From contig JAFKKH010000020.1 of NCBI GenBank assembly GCA_017305665.1, positions 79,248-143,247 of the forward strand: 64,000 nucleotides of DNA. The letters run 5' to 3'. The stretch's first letter is position 1. Each line of letters begins with the position of its first letter. Positions 43,372 to 52,267 of the stretch are shown here, in pieces. Position numbers and translations under genes: made by a program. Origin of the DNA: Hyphomicrobiales bacterium (lineage in GTDB: Bacteria; Pseudomonadota; Alphaproteobacteria; Rhizobiales; Xanthobacteraceae). The notes below the pieces were generated by a model that made no database searches, had not been told where the DNA came from, and saw only the letters and a program-made list of their open reading frames with translations.

Positions 43372-43451
43372 GTTTTACATCCGATCTTTCCCTCCACTGC
43401 GGTACGTTGTTTGATGGCAGTTAGAAAAACAAAAGACATGAGGAAACGAGA

Positions 43452-44453
43452 ATGCGAATTGCTCAATTTCGCGCCGCAGCACTGGCAACGTTTTTCGCCC
43501 TTGCAACGCTGCTGCCATCGATCCCCGCCGCTACCGCCGCCGAAAACTGGAATCTCTATGTTTACAATCCCGTGGCGACTGTTGCCGCGGTGAAAGGCCT
43601 CAATTCCGCGATTGAGCAAATCCAGAAAGACACCAATGGCGCGTTGAACATTCGCCTGCATCTCGGCGGGTCGCTTCCTATCAACACGACCAACATCACA
43701 CCTGCCGTGAGCGACGACGTCGTTCAGATGGGCGATGATGGATACTTCCTCGGTAACGTGCCGATTGGCGGCGTCCTGCGGTTGCCGATGCTGATCCGCT
43801 CGCGCGAGGAATACGACAAGGCCGCCGCGATCATGACGCCGCACCTTGAAAAAGCCTTCGGGCGAAAGGGCCTCGTCGTTCTCGGCCAGTACCTCTATCC
43901 ATATCAGGTCGCCTATTCGCGCAACAAGCTGACTTCCCTGGCGGACTTCAAGGGCCAGAAGATTCGCGTGACGTCACCCGAGCAAGGTGAGTTCATCAAG
44001 CGCCTCGGCGGCGTTCCCGTCACCATCGGCGCTCCTGAAGTGCCCTCCGCACTCGATCGAGGCGTCGTCGATGGCGTGCTGACCGCCAATACCGGCGGCG
44101 GCAACATCTGGCGCGATCTGCTGAAGTTCAACTTCAGGCTCGGTATCAACTACTTCAACTCCGTCATCATCGTGAACAAGGATCGGTTCGATAAACTCTC
44201 GCCCGATATCCAGACCAAGGTCCGCAAGGCGTTCGCAGACAACCTTCCGCGCATCACCCAGGCGATGGAAGACGAGGAAGACGGCCTAACCAAGAAACTC
44301 GCCGAAGGCGGCATGACCATCACCAAGCCGACTCAGGCCGATGTGGATGAAGCCACCAAGATAATCTCGAGCTACTGGGACCAATGGGCAAAATCCAAAG
44401 GCCCTGAGGCCGTTGAAGCTCTGAAGCAGGTGCGTGCCGCTCTTGGAAGGTGA
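43452..44453 (+). CDS. TRAP transporter substrate-binding protein, DctP family
   Basis: A 333-residue periplasmic receptor for a carboxylic acid. Signal peptide (FRAAALATFFALATLLPSIPAATA), then NWNLYVYNPVATVAAVKGLNSAIEQIQKDTNGALNIRLHLGGSL. The DctP stretch LADFKGQKIRVTSPEQGEFIKRLGGVPVTIGAPEVPSALDRGVVDG contains the Arg that usually binds the substrate carboxylate. The membrane subunits follow 3 bp downstream. It supplies a second uptake route to the acyl-CoA cluster, so an organic acid substrate is likely. Confidence 0.95.
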   Translation: MRIAQFRAAALATFFALATLLPSIPAATAAENWNLYVYNPVATVAAVKGLNSAIEQIQKDTNGALNIRLHLGGSLPINTTNITPAVSDDVVQMGDDGYFLGNVPIGGVLRLPMLIRSREEYDKAAAIMTPHLEKAFGRKGLVVLGQYLYPYQVAYSRNKLTSLADFKGQKIRVTSPEQGEFIKRLGGVPVTIGAPEVPSALDRGVVDGVLTANTGGGNIWRDLLKFNFRLGINYFNSVIIVNKDRFDKLSPDIQTKVRKAFADNLPRITQAMEDEEDGLTKKLAEGGMTITKPTQADVDEATKIISSYWDQWAKSKGPEAVEALKQVRAALGR

Positions 44454-44456
44454 ACC

Positions 44457-44993
44457 ATGTCGGAACTCACACCGAATGACATGCCTCACCGCATCGATGC
44501 CCCGGTCGCCGGGGCATCGATCATCGACCGGGTGTCCGAAGCCGTCTGCAGCCTGCTTCTGGTCGCAGCCATCGCACTCATTTCCATGGAGGTGATTGCG
44601 CGAAACGTTTTCGGCACGTCACTGCAGATTTCCGACGAAGTGGTCGGCTACCTGCTCGTCGCGATCACCTTTCTCAGCATGCCGGTCGCAGAAGCTCACG
44701 GCGCCTTTCACCGGGTCGAACTGATCCAGATGCGGCTTGGCCGTCGCGGGCAATTGATCTCGCAAACAATCTTCGATCTGCTATCGCTCGCAGCTTCGAT
44801 TGCCGTCACCTGGCAGTTGATCCGTCTCGCCATGAATTCGTGGCGCTCGGCAGACGTCGCGGCGACGCTGCTGCAGACCCCGCTTTGGTTCCCGCAAAGC
44901 GCAATGGGCCTCGGTATGGCCCTGCTCTGTCTTGCACTTGTGCGATCGATCATGGTCAAGCTCGCGCTGCTGCGCACCGGTGGTGCGGCATGA
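44457..44993 (+). CDS. TRAP transporter small membrane subunit, DctQ family
   Basis: A 178-residue membrane protein with four helices, the standard DctQ size. ALISMEVIARNVFGTSLQISDEVVGYLLVAITFLSMPVAEAHGAFHRVELI is diagnostic. It overlaps the large subunit by 4 nt. A very stable 13-bp hairpin lies in its first 25 codons and could limit translation of the membrane subunits relative to the receptor. Confidence 0.93.
   Translation: MSELTPNDMPHRIDAPVAGASIIDRVSEAVCSLLLVAAIALISMEVIARNVFGTSLQISDEVVGYLLVAITFLSMPVAEAHGAFHRVELIQMRLGRRGQLISQTIFDLLSLAASIAVTWQLIRLAMNSWRSADVAATLLQTPLWFPQSAMGLGMALLCLALVRSIMVKLALLRTGGAA
44493..44521 (+). other. Strong intragenic hairpin at the start of the DctQ gene
   Basis: ATCGATGCCCCGG and its exact reverse complement CCGGGGCATCGAT are separated only by TCG, 36 nt after the start codon. 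A 13-bp, GC-rich stem so near a start is unusual and may slow or pause ribosomes, or cap the mRNA of the upstream receptor gene. Confidence 0.55.
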
Positions 44994-46297
44994 CACCAGG
45001 CGTCGAGCTTTTTGTCGTTCTGGCCGTGTTCATCGGCCTTCTCTGCGCCGGCATGACGATCCCGTTCGCGATCCTCGTTCCGTCTATTCTGTATCTTCTG
45101 CTTCAATCGGGTATGGCCGGACTGAAAGGCCTAGGCCTGGTCAGTTGGGGCAGCATGAACAGCTTCACGCTGAGCGCGATCCCGCTTTTCATCCTGATGT
45201 CGGAAATCCTGCAGGAAAGTCGGCTCAGTCAACGTGTCTATCGCGGCCTGTCCGTACTGCTGACCTGGCTTCCCGGCGGCTTGCTGCAGACCAATATCGC
45301 GGGATGCGCGATTTTCGCCTCGATCAGCGGCTCGAGCGTCGCCACAGCGGCGTCGATCGGCCGCGTCGCGCTGCCGGAACTGATGCGGCGCGAATACGGC
45401 CCGCGCATCTCCGCCGGCTCGCTGGCCGCTGGCGGGACTCTCGGCATCCTGCTGCCGCCGAGCATCGCCATGATCGTCTATGGCACGTTCACCGAAACGT
45501 CGGTGGCGAAGCTTTTCATGGCCGGCGTGATGCCCGGACTGCTGCTCGCCGCGATGTTCATGGCCTACATCGCACTCCATAGCTGGCAGCGGCCACACAC
45601 CGCGCCGAAGATGGCGGGCCCGAAATCGGTGCGCGAAGTCGCCCTGGCGTGCGTCGATGTCGTCCCGTTCGTCGTCCTGATCGGCGGAACGATCGGCAGC
45701 ATTTACACCGGCCTCGTCACTCCGACCGAAGCCGCAGCGGTCGGCTGCCTGCTGTCGGTGCTGCTTGCCTGGTGCTGCGGCGATTTCAATTTCGCCATTT
45801 TAAATCGCGCGCTGCAGGCGACGGTCAGGGTCTGCGGCAACATCCTGTTCATCGTCTATGCCGCCTACGCTTTCTCCTACGCGATCAGCTACGCGGGCGT
45901 GGGAGAACAGATCACGCAGTTCCTGGTCGGCCTCAAGCTCTCCCAACTGGAGTTCTTCGTCGCGCTCTTCGTGCTCTACACGGTTCTGGGATGCCTGGTC
46001 GAAAGCCTCGGCATGATCGTCGTGACCGTGCCCCTGCTCTATCCCGTGCTGGTTCAGTACGGCATCGATCCGATCTGGTTCGGCGTGATTCTCGTGCTGT
46101 TCATCGAGATGGGACAGATCTCGCCGCCGATCGGCATCAACCTGTTCGTGATCCAGAGCATCTGGAGCGGCAAGCTGAGCGACGTGGTGATGGGAACGAT
46201 TCCCTTTCATCTCATCATGTTTATCCTGCTTGCGTTACTGGTGTTCTTCCCTGAAATCGCGATGTGGCTGCCCTCCCGGGTGGCCGCGCTACCCTGA
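44990..46297 (+). CDS. TRAP transporter large membrane subunit, DctM family
   Basis: A 435-residue transport subunit with about 12 hydrophobic segments. Markers are TNIAGCAIFASISGSSVATAASIGRVALPEL, AAGGTLGILLPPSIAMIVYGTFTETSVAKLFMAGVMPG and EMGQISPPIGINLFVIQ. These residues line the Na+/substrate path in the elevator mechanism of the family. The ATG overlaps the small-subunit stop (ATGA); a longer frame from 44840 is spurious. Together with the two preceding genes it forms a full Na+-driven importer. Confidence 0.95.
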   Translation: MTPGVELFVVLAVFIGLLCAGMTIPFAILVPSILYLLLQSGMAGLKGLGLVSWGSMNSFTLSAIPLFILMSEILQESRLSQRVYRGLSVLLTWLPGGLLQTNIAGCAIFASISGSSVATAASIGRVALPELMRREYGPRISAGSLAAGGTLGILLPPSIAMIVYGTFTETSVAKLFMAGVMPGLLLAAMFMAYIALHSWQRPHTAPKMAGPKSVREVALACVDVVPFVVLIGGTIGSIYTGLVTPTEAAAVGCLLSVLLAWCCGDFNFAILNRALQATVRVCGNILFIVYAAYAFSYAISYAGVGEQITQFLVGLKLSQLEFFVALFVLYTVLGCLVESLGMIVVTVPLLYPVLVQYGIDPIWFGVILVLFIEMGQISPPIGINLFVIQSIWSGKLSDVVMGTIPFHLIMFILLALLVFFPEIAMWLPSRVAALP

Positions 46298-46308
46298 AGG
46301 CGCCCATC

Positions 46309-47244
46309 ATGTTTGCTCCGCCCCCGGTTATCGAAACCAAGGTCTTCGCACGGCTTCCGGACAAATTCCGTCGCAAGGACAAGGACAATGCGTGGGCCAT
46401 CGTGAACCGGCGCGGAATACCGGTCGATTCCTTCATCGAAGGCCCGTCCTTCGACAAGAGCGGCAATCTCTACATCGTCGACATTCCCTATGGACGGGTT
46501 TTCCGCATCGACCCGGCCGGTGCGTTCACGCTCATCACCGAATATGACGGCGAACCCAACGGCCTGAAGATCGACAAAGATGGCCGCATCGTCATTACCG
46601 ACTACAAGAACGGGCTGGTGCAACTCGATCCCGCGACGGGGACTATCACCCCGCTGATCGACCGCCGATGGTCGGAGCGGTTCAAGGGCGTCAACGATCT
46701 GTTCTTTGCCCGGAACGGCGACATCTACTTCACCGACCAAGGCCAGACCGGCCTGCACGATCCAACCGGCCGGGTCTATCGTCTGCGCAGCAATGGCCAA
46801 CTCGACCTGATCGTCGGCAACGTCCCTAGCCCGAACGGGCTGGTCCTGAACGGCGCCGAACACATCCTCTATGTCGCCGTCACGCGGGGCAACTGCATCT
46901 GGCGCGTTCCGTTGATGCCCGACGGCACGGCGTCGAAGGTCGGCATCTTCGTGCAACTGTCCGGAGGACTGGGCGGCCCCGACGGACTGGCCATGGACGC
47001 AGAGGACAATCTTGCGATTGCGCATGCCGGCCTCGGAACAGTCTGGCTGTTCAGCCGGATCGGCGAGCCGCTGTACCGCATTCGCTCCTGCGAAGGGCTT
47101 GCGACGACCAATGCCGCTTATGGCGGTCCGGACAACAAAGACCTGTACATTACTGAGTCCGAGAGTGGCTGCGTGCTCGTCGCACGGCTTCCGACGCCCG
47201 GACGGCCGATGTATTCACATCAGAGTTCAAATACCTTAGCCTAA
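46309..47244 (+). CDS. SMP-30/gluconolactonase-like hydrolase
   Basis: A 311-residue six-bladed propeller enzyme, probably cytosolic because no signal peptide is seen. The metal-site motifs FIEGPSFDKSGNLYIVDI (Glu), FKGVNDLFFA (Asn), VPSPNGLVLN (Asn) and LGGPDGLAMDAEDNL (Asp) are all present, so a divalent-metal lactonase is plausible. It lies 11 bp downstream of the TRAP genes, and a lactone in the degraded compound would explain it. ATG 46309 has a GAAGGCG site. Confidence 0.9.
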   Translation: MFAPPPVIETKVFARLPDKFRRKDKDNAWAIVNRRGIPVDSFIEGPSFDKSGNLYIVDIPYGRVFRIDPAGAFTLITEYDGEPNGLKIDKDGRIVITDYKNGLVQLDPATGTITPLIDRRWSERFKGVNDLFFARNGDIYFTDQGQTGLHDPTGRVYRLRSNGQLDLIVGNVPSPNGLVLNGAEHILYVAVTRGNCIWRVPLMPDGTASKVGIFVQLSGGLGGPDGLAMDAEDNLAIAHAGLGTVWLFSRIGEPLYRIRSCEGLATTNAAYGGPDNKDLYITESESGCVLVARLPTPGRPMYSHQSSNTLA

Positions 47245-47300
47245 CCGGCGAAATTATCTGCACGCGCAAAAGCGGCATGAAATTCAGGGAGGACATTGAA

Positions 47301-48524
47301 ATGAAAAAATCAAACGACAGGTCCAGGCGATCCGGTGTCAAACGTCGCGATTTTCTCAAGCTGGCGGGCGGCTCGCTCGCGGCCAGCGGAATAGCCGCCA
47401 TCCCGACCATTTCGAGGGCCGCCGAAACGATCAATATCGGCGCACTTTATCCGACCACCGGCAGTATGGCTCAAATTGGCGTCGGCTGCGTCGCTGCCGC
47501 CAAGCTCGCCGTGGATATGGTCAACGAAGCCGGCGGCATCAAATCGATGGGCGGGGCTAAGCTTAATCTCGTGATTTCCGATGTGCAAAGCGATACCACC
47601 GTCACCCGCACCGAAACGGATCGCCTGATCAACGGGAACAAGCTCTCGGCCATTCACGGCTGCTACGCCAGCGCCCTCACCATGATTGCCAGCGAGGTAT
47701 GCGAGCGCGCCAAGGTTCCGCTGATTACCGGCTCCAGCTCCGACCAATTGAATAAAGGGCGTCACTACACCTTCACCCCCTTCGCTCGCGCGTCTCAATT
47801 CGCCCAGGCGCAATTGCGGATGTCAAAGCTTGTCAGCGACAAGCCAAAGGTCGCCGTGATCTTCGAGAACACCGCGTTCGGCACGTCGACATCGAACGGC
47901 TTGAAGGAACTTTCCGCCGGTGAAGGCGTCGAAATCGTGATGTTCGAGCCGTATTCGGCCGGATTCACGGATGCGAGCCCATTGATCAACAAGGTCAAGG
48001 CTTCCGGCGCAAATACGCTTTTCTCGCTGTCCTATCTCAACGATCTCATCCTGATCGTACGTACCGTCCGCCAGGTTGGCCTCAATATCGCGATCAACGG
48101 CGGCTCCGGCGGCTTCGTCATGCCGGACTTCTACAAGAACGTAGGCAAGGCGGCCGAAGGTCTGCAGGGCGTCGCCCACTGGAACCACGACATCAACGCT
48201 GACTCGCAGAAGGTGAACGCCGAATTCAAGAAGCGCACCGGCGAATTTGCGTTTGAATATGCCGGTGGCCTTGTCGCGCAGACGTTCATGCTGGCGGACG
48301 CGCTGGAACGCGCGGCATCGCCCGACCCGAAGAAGGTGCGGGAAGCGCTATCGACGCTCGACGTTTCCTCCGGATACGCTGCAATGGCGCCGGGCGGCAA
48401 GGTCAAATTCGGGCCCGACGGCAAAAACATCTACGGTCGCCCGGTTGGCGTGCAGTGGCAGAATACGGACCTTGTCAGCATATTTCCGAAGGAAGACGCC
48501 CGCGCTCCGCTCCTGAAGATCTGA
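47301..48524 (+). CDS. Branched-chain-type ABC substrate-binding protein with Tat-like signal
   Basis: A 407-residue receptor of the LivJ/LivK fold (type I periplasmic binding protein). The N-terminus RRSGVKRRDFLKLAGGSLAASG resembles a twin-arginine signal, so it may be exported folded. It then reads TINIGALYPTTGSMAQIGVGCVAAAKLAVDMVNEAGGI, typical of the family. The ATG at 47301 has a GGGAGG site; an upstream ATG at 47277 would add eight residues. It starts a complete five-gene importer. Confidence 0.93.
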   Translation: MKKSNDRSRRSGVKRRDFLKLAGGSLAASGIAAIPTISRAAETINIGALYPTTGSMAQIGVGCVAAAKLAVDMVNEAGGIKSMGGAKLNLVISDVQSDTTVTRTETDRLINGNKLSAIHGCYASALTMIASEVCERAKVPLITGSSSDQLNKGRHYTFTPFARASQFAQAQLRMSKLVSDKPKVAVIFENTAFGTSTSNGLKELSAGEGVEIVMFEPYSAGFTDASPLINKVKASGANTLFSLSYLNDLILIVRTVRQVGLNIAINGGSGGFVMPDFYKNVGKAAEGLQGVAHWNHDINADSQKVNAEFKKRTGEFAFEYAGGLVAQTFMLADALERAASPDPKKVREALSTLDVSSGYAAMAPGGKVKFGPDGKNIYGRPVGVQWQNTDLVSIFPKEDARAPLLKI

Positions 48525-48539
48525 TCGCGGTACCAATCG

Positions 48540-49409
48540 ATGGTCGGCACAATCATCCAGGCCGTGATCAACGGCCTGCTCATCGGTGGCATCTATGCGC
48601 TCGTCAGCATAGGTGTCACGCTGATTTTCGGCGTGGTCAAGATCGTCAATTTCGCCCAAGGCGAATTCGTGATGATCGGAATGTACATCAGCTTCTTTCT
48701 ATCGACACAGCTGGGGATCGACCCAATCGTCTCTCTCGTCGTTACGATGCCAGTGCTTTTCGTGGTCGGCGTGCTGGTCCAGCATTTTCTGATCCGTCGG
48801 GTTCTCGGCCCGAACGACATGCCCCAGATATTCTTGACGTTCGCGCTTTCGCTGCTGCTGCTCAACCTGTCGCTGATGCTGTTCACCGCCAACTATCGCA
48901 CGGTTCATACCTGGTATTCGGATGAAGCTTTCCATTTCGCAGGCCTCTACGTTCCGTACGCAAAGCTGATCGCTTTCGTCGTCGCGATGGCGCTCAGCGG
49001 TTGTCTCTGGGTCTTCTTGCGTACGACCGATCTGGGAAAAGCGATGCGGGCGGCGTCCCAGAACCGTGACGTTGCATCGTTGATGGGCATCAATCCCGAT
49101 CGCGTGTTCGCGGTCGCGTTTGGCCTGGCTTTGGCGCTGGCGGGCGCCGCCGGTTCGCTGTTGATGCCGTTTCAATCGGCCTATCCGTTCGTCGGACAGG
49201 TCTTCGTCTTGATGGCGTTCATCGCAGTTGTCCTCGGCACACTTGGAAACGTCATTGGCGCACTGGTCGCCAGCCTTTTGATGGGAATAGCGGAGTCGCT
49301 CGGCATCCAGTTTGTCGGCGCCGACTCCGGCCTGCTCGTTGTCTTCGTGATGTTCCTGCTGACGCTTGTCTTCAAGCCGAATGGCCTTGGCGGCGGAAAG
49401 GCGCGCTAG
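48540..49409 (+). CDS. Branched-chain-type ABC permease (LivH-like)
   Basis: A 289-residue inner-membrane protein with about eight helices. It starts VINGLLIGGIYALVSIGVTLIFGVVKIVNFAQGEFVMIGMYI, the LivH hallmark, and has a later GKAMRAASQNRDVASLMGIN coupling region. It lies 15 bp after the binding protein and shares one nucleotide with the next permease (TAGTG). Confidence 0.93.
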   Translation: MVGTIIQAVINGLLIGGIYALVSIGVTLIFGVVKIVNFAQGEFVMIGMYISFFLSTQLGIDPIVSLVVTMPVLFVVGVLVQHFLIRRVLGPNDMPQIFLTFALSLLLLNLSLMLFTANYRTVHTWYSDEAFHFAGLYVPYAKLIAFVVAMALSGCLWVFLRTTDLGKAMRAASQNRDVASLMGINPDRVFAVAFGLALALAGAAGSLLMPFQSAYPFVGQVFVLMAFIAVVLGTLGNVIGALVASLLMGIAESLGIQFVGADSGLLVVFVMFLLTLVFKPNGLGGGKAR

Positions 49410-50392
49410 TGAAAAATCCTGATATGCGCTGGGTGATCGGCCTGATTGCCGCAGTCGCAGTGCTGATCGCGCTGCCGTTGGTCGTGGAGAGTGCGTTCGC
49501 CATCGACATCTGCATCCGGATCCTGCTGTTCTCATTCATCGGTGTCGCCTGGAATTTGATGGGTGGATATGCCAAGCAACTTTCGCTAGGTCATGCCGCT
49601 TACTTTGGGCTGGGCGCTTACACGTCGACCATTCTGCAGATCAACTACGACATTTCGCCGTGGATCGGCATGGTAGCCGGCGGCTGCGTGGCCATGCTCG
49701 CCAGCCTTCCCATCGGATGGCTTTGCTTCCGCTTGCGGGGCCCCTATTTCACCATCGCAACCATCGCCACCGCGCAGGCCTTGATGCTGATCTTCTTGAA
49801 GTTTCGCGATTTCGCCTGGGGGGCCGAAGGTACGACGATTCCGAACCTTGGCAATGCTCCGCTGATGATGCAGTTCGAGGAAAAAGCCGGCTATTACTAT
49901 GTCGTGCTCGGCCTGCTCGCACTGGCGCTCGCCATCAATTACAAGATCGAGAAATCGTGGATGGGGTATTACCTCGTTGCTATCGGCGAGGATGAAGATG
50001 CCGCGGAAGCAGTCGGTATCAACGCGCCACGCATCAAGCGCGATATCTATCTGATCAGCTCGTTTCTCACCGCCCTCGCCGGTACGTTCTACGTTCAATA
50101 CATCTACTTCATCGATCCCGCGACGGCGTTCAGTTTCAACGTGTCGATCGAGGCCGCACTGGTATCGATCGTTGGAGGCATCGGCACGCTGTGGGGACCG
50201 GTCATCGGTACTGTTTTGCTGGAGACGACATCGGCCTTGCTGCAAAGCTGGCTCGGCAGCGGGATCGGTGGGATTCAGCTCACCATTTATAGTTTGATCC
50301 TGATGGCCGTGATCCTGTGGCGACCGACCGGCATCATGGGCTACTTCTATGAACTCGCCGCGCGTCGGCGCGCCCGCCTGGTAAAGGCCTGA
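49409..50392 (+). CDS. Branched-chain-type ABC permease (LivM-like)
   Basis: A 327-residue second permease of the same importer. Typical stretches are AWNLMGGYAKQLSLGHAAYFGLGAYTSTIL, RLRGPYFTIATIATAQALMLIFLK and the coupling segment YLVAIGEDEDAAEAVGINAPRIKRDIYLIS. Translation starts at a GTG whose first base is the last base of the LivH-like stop codon. The stop is 2 bp before the first ATPase gene. Confidence 0.93.
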   Translation: MKNPDMRWVIGLIAAVAVLIALPLVVESAFAIDICIRILLFSFIGVAWNLMGGYAKQLSLGHAAYFGLGAYTSTILQINYDISPWIGMVAGGCVAMLASLPIGWLCFRLRGPYFTIATIATAQALMLIFLKFRDFAWGAEGTTIPNLGNAPLMMQFEEKAGYYYVVLGLLALALAINYKIEKSWMGYYLVAIGEDEDAAEAVGINAPRIKRDIYLISSFLTALAGTFYVQYIYFIDPATAFSFNVSIEAALVSIVGGIGTLWGPVIGTVLLETTSALLQSWLGSGIGGIQLTIYSLILMAVILWRPTGIMGYFYELAARRRARLVKA

Positions 50393-50394
50393 TC

Positions 50395-51138
50395 ATGGCC
50401 GACGCGCTCGTCATCAAAAAGCTCAACAAGCGATTTGGCGGTCTGCGGGCCGTGCAGGACGTGTCATTCACCGTGCGGGAGAACGAAACCCTCGCGCTGA
50501 TCGGCCCGAATGGCGCCGGCAAGACGACGGCCTTCAACCTGATCATGGGCTTCCATCGGCCCGACGAAGGTTCGGTAACCGCATTCGGAACGGAAATCGT
50601 CGGCATGCGTCCGTATCAGGTGTGCGCCCAAGGCCTCGCCCGGACCTTCCAGGTAGCCAAACCGTTCGGCGGAATGACGGTGCTCGACAATGTCATGACC
50701 GGCGCGTTCCTGCACTATCGAAACCCCGAAGAAGCGCGCGACAAGGCGCGCGAGGTCATCGAATTCGTAGGGCTGTCTGCACGCGAAAGCACCGCTGCCC
50801 GCGATATCACCACGATCGATCAGCGGAGGCTCGAAATGGCCCGAGCCCTCGCGACACAGCCAAAGATTCTGCTCCTCGACGAGGTGATGGCTGGACTCAA
50901 TCCGTCCGAGGTGGATCAGGCGGTCGCGCTGATCGACAAGCTGTCGGGCAGCGGCCTGACGATCGTGATCGTCGAGCATCTGATGCGTGCGATCATGGCC
51001 GTGTCGAAGCATATCGTCGTGCTCGATCACGGACAGAAGATCGCGGAAGGCAATCCGAAGGACGTGATGGCCAACCCGGAGGTGATCCGCGCGTATCTTG
51101 GCTCGTACGCGCATTCGCCGAACGGAGGGGTCGCATGA
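50395..51138 (+). CDS. Branched-chain-type ABC ATPase (LivG-like)
   Basis: A 247-residue nucleotide-binding subunit. It has Walker A GPNGAGKTT, a LARTFQVAKPFGGMTVLDNVMTGA segment, TTIDQRRLEMARAL in the signature region (the LSxGQ is replaced by TTIDQ), and Walker B ILLLDEVMAGLNPSE. The signature departs from the usual LSYGxQR of LivG, though such variants occur in this subfamily. It overlaps the next ATPase by 4 nt (ATGA). Confidence 0.92.
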   Translation: MADALVIKKLNKRFGGLRAVQDVSFTVRENETLALIGPNGAGKTTAFNLIMGFHRPDEGSVTAFGTEIVGMRPYQVCAQGLARTFQVAKPFGGMTVLDNVMTGAFLHYRNPEEARDKAREVIEFVGLSARESTAARDITTIDQRRLEMARALATQPKILLLDEVMAGLNPSEVDQAVALIDKLSGSGLTIVIVEHLMRAIMAVSKHIVVLDHGQKIAEGNPKDVMANPEVIRAYLGSYAHSPNGGVA

Positions 51139-51839
51139 TCGAGCTTCAGAACGTCAGCGCGGCCTACGACAGGGTGCCGGCCATTCATGGCGTCACCATC
51201 AAACTTGGCGAAGGCGAAGCCGTCGGCTTGCTGGGCACGAACGGTGCGGGCAAGAGCACAACGCTGCGCGCCATTTCCGGACTCGTGAAGCTCACGGCAG
51301 GCCGCGTGACCTTCATGGGCCAGGATCTGGCTGCATTGCCGCCACACAAGATCGCAGAACTCGGCATCGCCCACGTCCCGGAAGGCCGTCAGGTGTTCCC
51401 CGAGATGACGGTGAACGAAAATCTCGAGATCGGCTCCTACGCGCCCCGCGCGAAGGCGGATCGCGAGAGTTCACTGGATCTCGTCTACACGATCTTCCCG
51501 CGTCTTGCGGAGCGCCGCAAGCAACTCGCGGGCACCATGAGCGGTGGCGAGCAGCAGATGCTCGCGGTCGGCCGCGGCATGATGCTGAAACCCCGCCTGC
51601 TCATGCTGGACGAACCGTCGCTCGGCCTCGCACCTGTGATGTGTGATGTGACGTTCGAGAAAATTCAGGAAATCCACAAGATGGGCACTTCCATCCTGCT
51701 CGTCGAACAGAACGTTAGCCGCGCGCTCACACTGGTCGAACGCGCCTACGTGCTGGAGGGCGGACAGGTGATCATGCACGGCTCTAGCGCCGAGCTTGCA
51801 AGCGACAAGCGCGTTCAGGCCGCATATTTGGGCCTATAG
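51135..51839 (+). CDS. Branched-chain-type ABC ATPase (LivF-like)
   Basis: A 234-residue second ATPase of the importer. Walker A GTNGAGKST, IAHVPEGRQVFPEMTVNENLEIGSY, signature MSGGEQQML and Walker B LLMLDEPSLGLAPV match LivF. It is the last gene of the rightward set TRAP-lactonase-ABC. The start at 51135 overlaps the previous stop; a longer frame from 50622 is an out-of-phase extension over the preceding gene. Confidence 0.94.
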   Translation: MIELQNVSAAYDRVPAIHGVTIKLGEGEAVGLLGTNGAGKSTTLRAISGLVKLTAGRVTFMGQDLAALPPHKIAELGIAHVPEGRQVFPEMTVNENLEIGSYAPRAKADRESSLDLVYTIFPRLAERRKQLAGTMSGGEQQMLAVGRGMMLKPRLLMLDEPSLGLAPVMCDVTFEKIQEIHKMGTSILLVEQNVSRALTLVERAYVLEGGQVIMHGSSAELASDKRVQAAYLGL

Positions 51840-52267
51840 CCTCTCATCAGAAGACTCGGCGCCACCACACGCGCTCGGCGCGCCAGCGAATTCCGTTGAC
51901 GCTCACCTCAAGGGGGATTGACCGACATTCAAGCATATGGCGCCTTCGTCGAATTCACGGACGATGTCGGCCCATTCACATGTCCGACGTGCCGTTTCCA
52001 TGGATCAGGACATCGAGATTCTCGACATTGACGCCATAAAGCGCCGCGTCTCGCTCGGAATGTCGCGATGACCCCAACCCGTGGGAGAGTCGCAGAGACG
52101 CCCCAGAATGCGCATAGTCTGCCTGCAACGTCACTAAGCGTAACGCCACCGACACTCGCCACGCTTCAGGCTTTTTATTGAGATTCGAAATGCTGGAAGA
52201 AATCTGGCGCTGCCGTGGCGGGCAGTTCACAAACCCTGTCAATGGATGATCCGGGATTCAGGCATCG
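51840..52267. other. Gene-free stretch after the importer operon
   Basis: About 430 bp in which only short, motif-free frames on both strands were seen. The first 60 bp contain repeated GGCGC words that could fold into a weak terminator. The right end must hold the start signals of the next gene. No RNA gene or insertion sequence end was recognised. Confidence 0.5.

Noticed and set aside
42193-43593. Plus-strand frame of about 466 codons opposite the CoA-transferase
   Set aside because: Antisense shadow running into the TRAP gene start in a different frame; no motifs.
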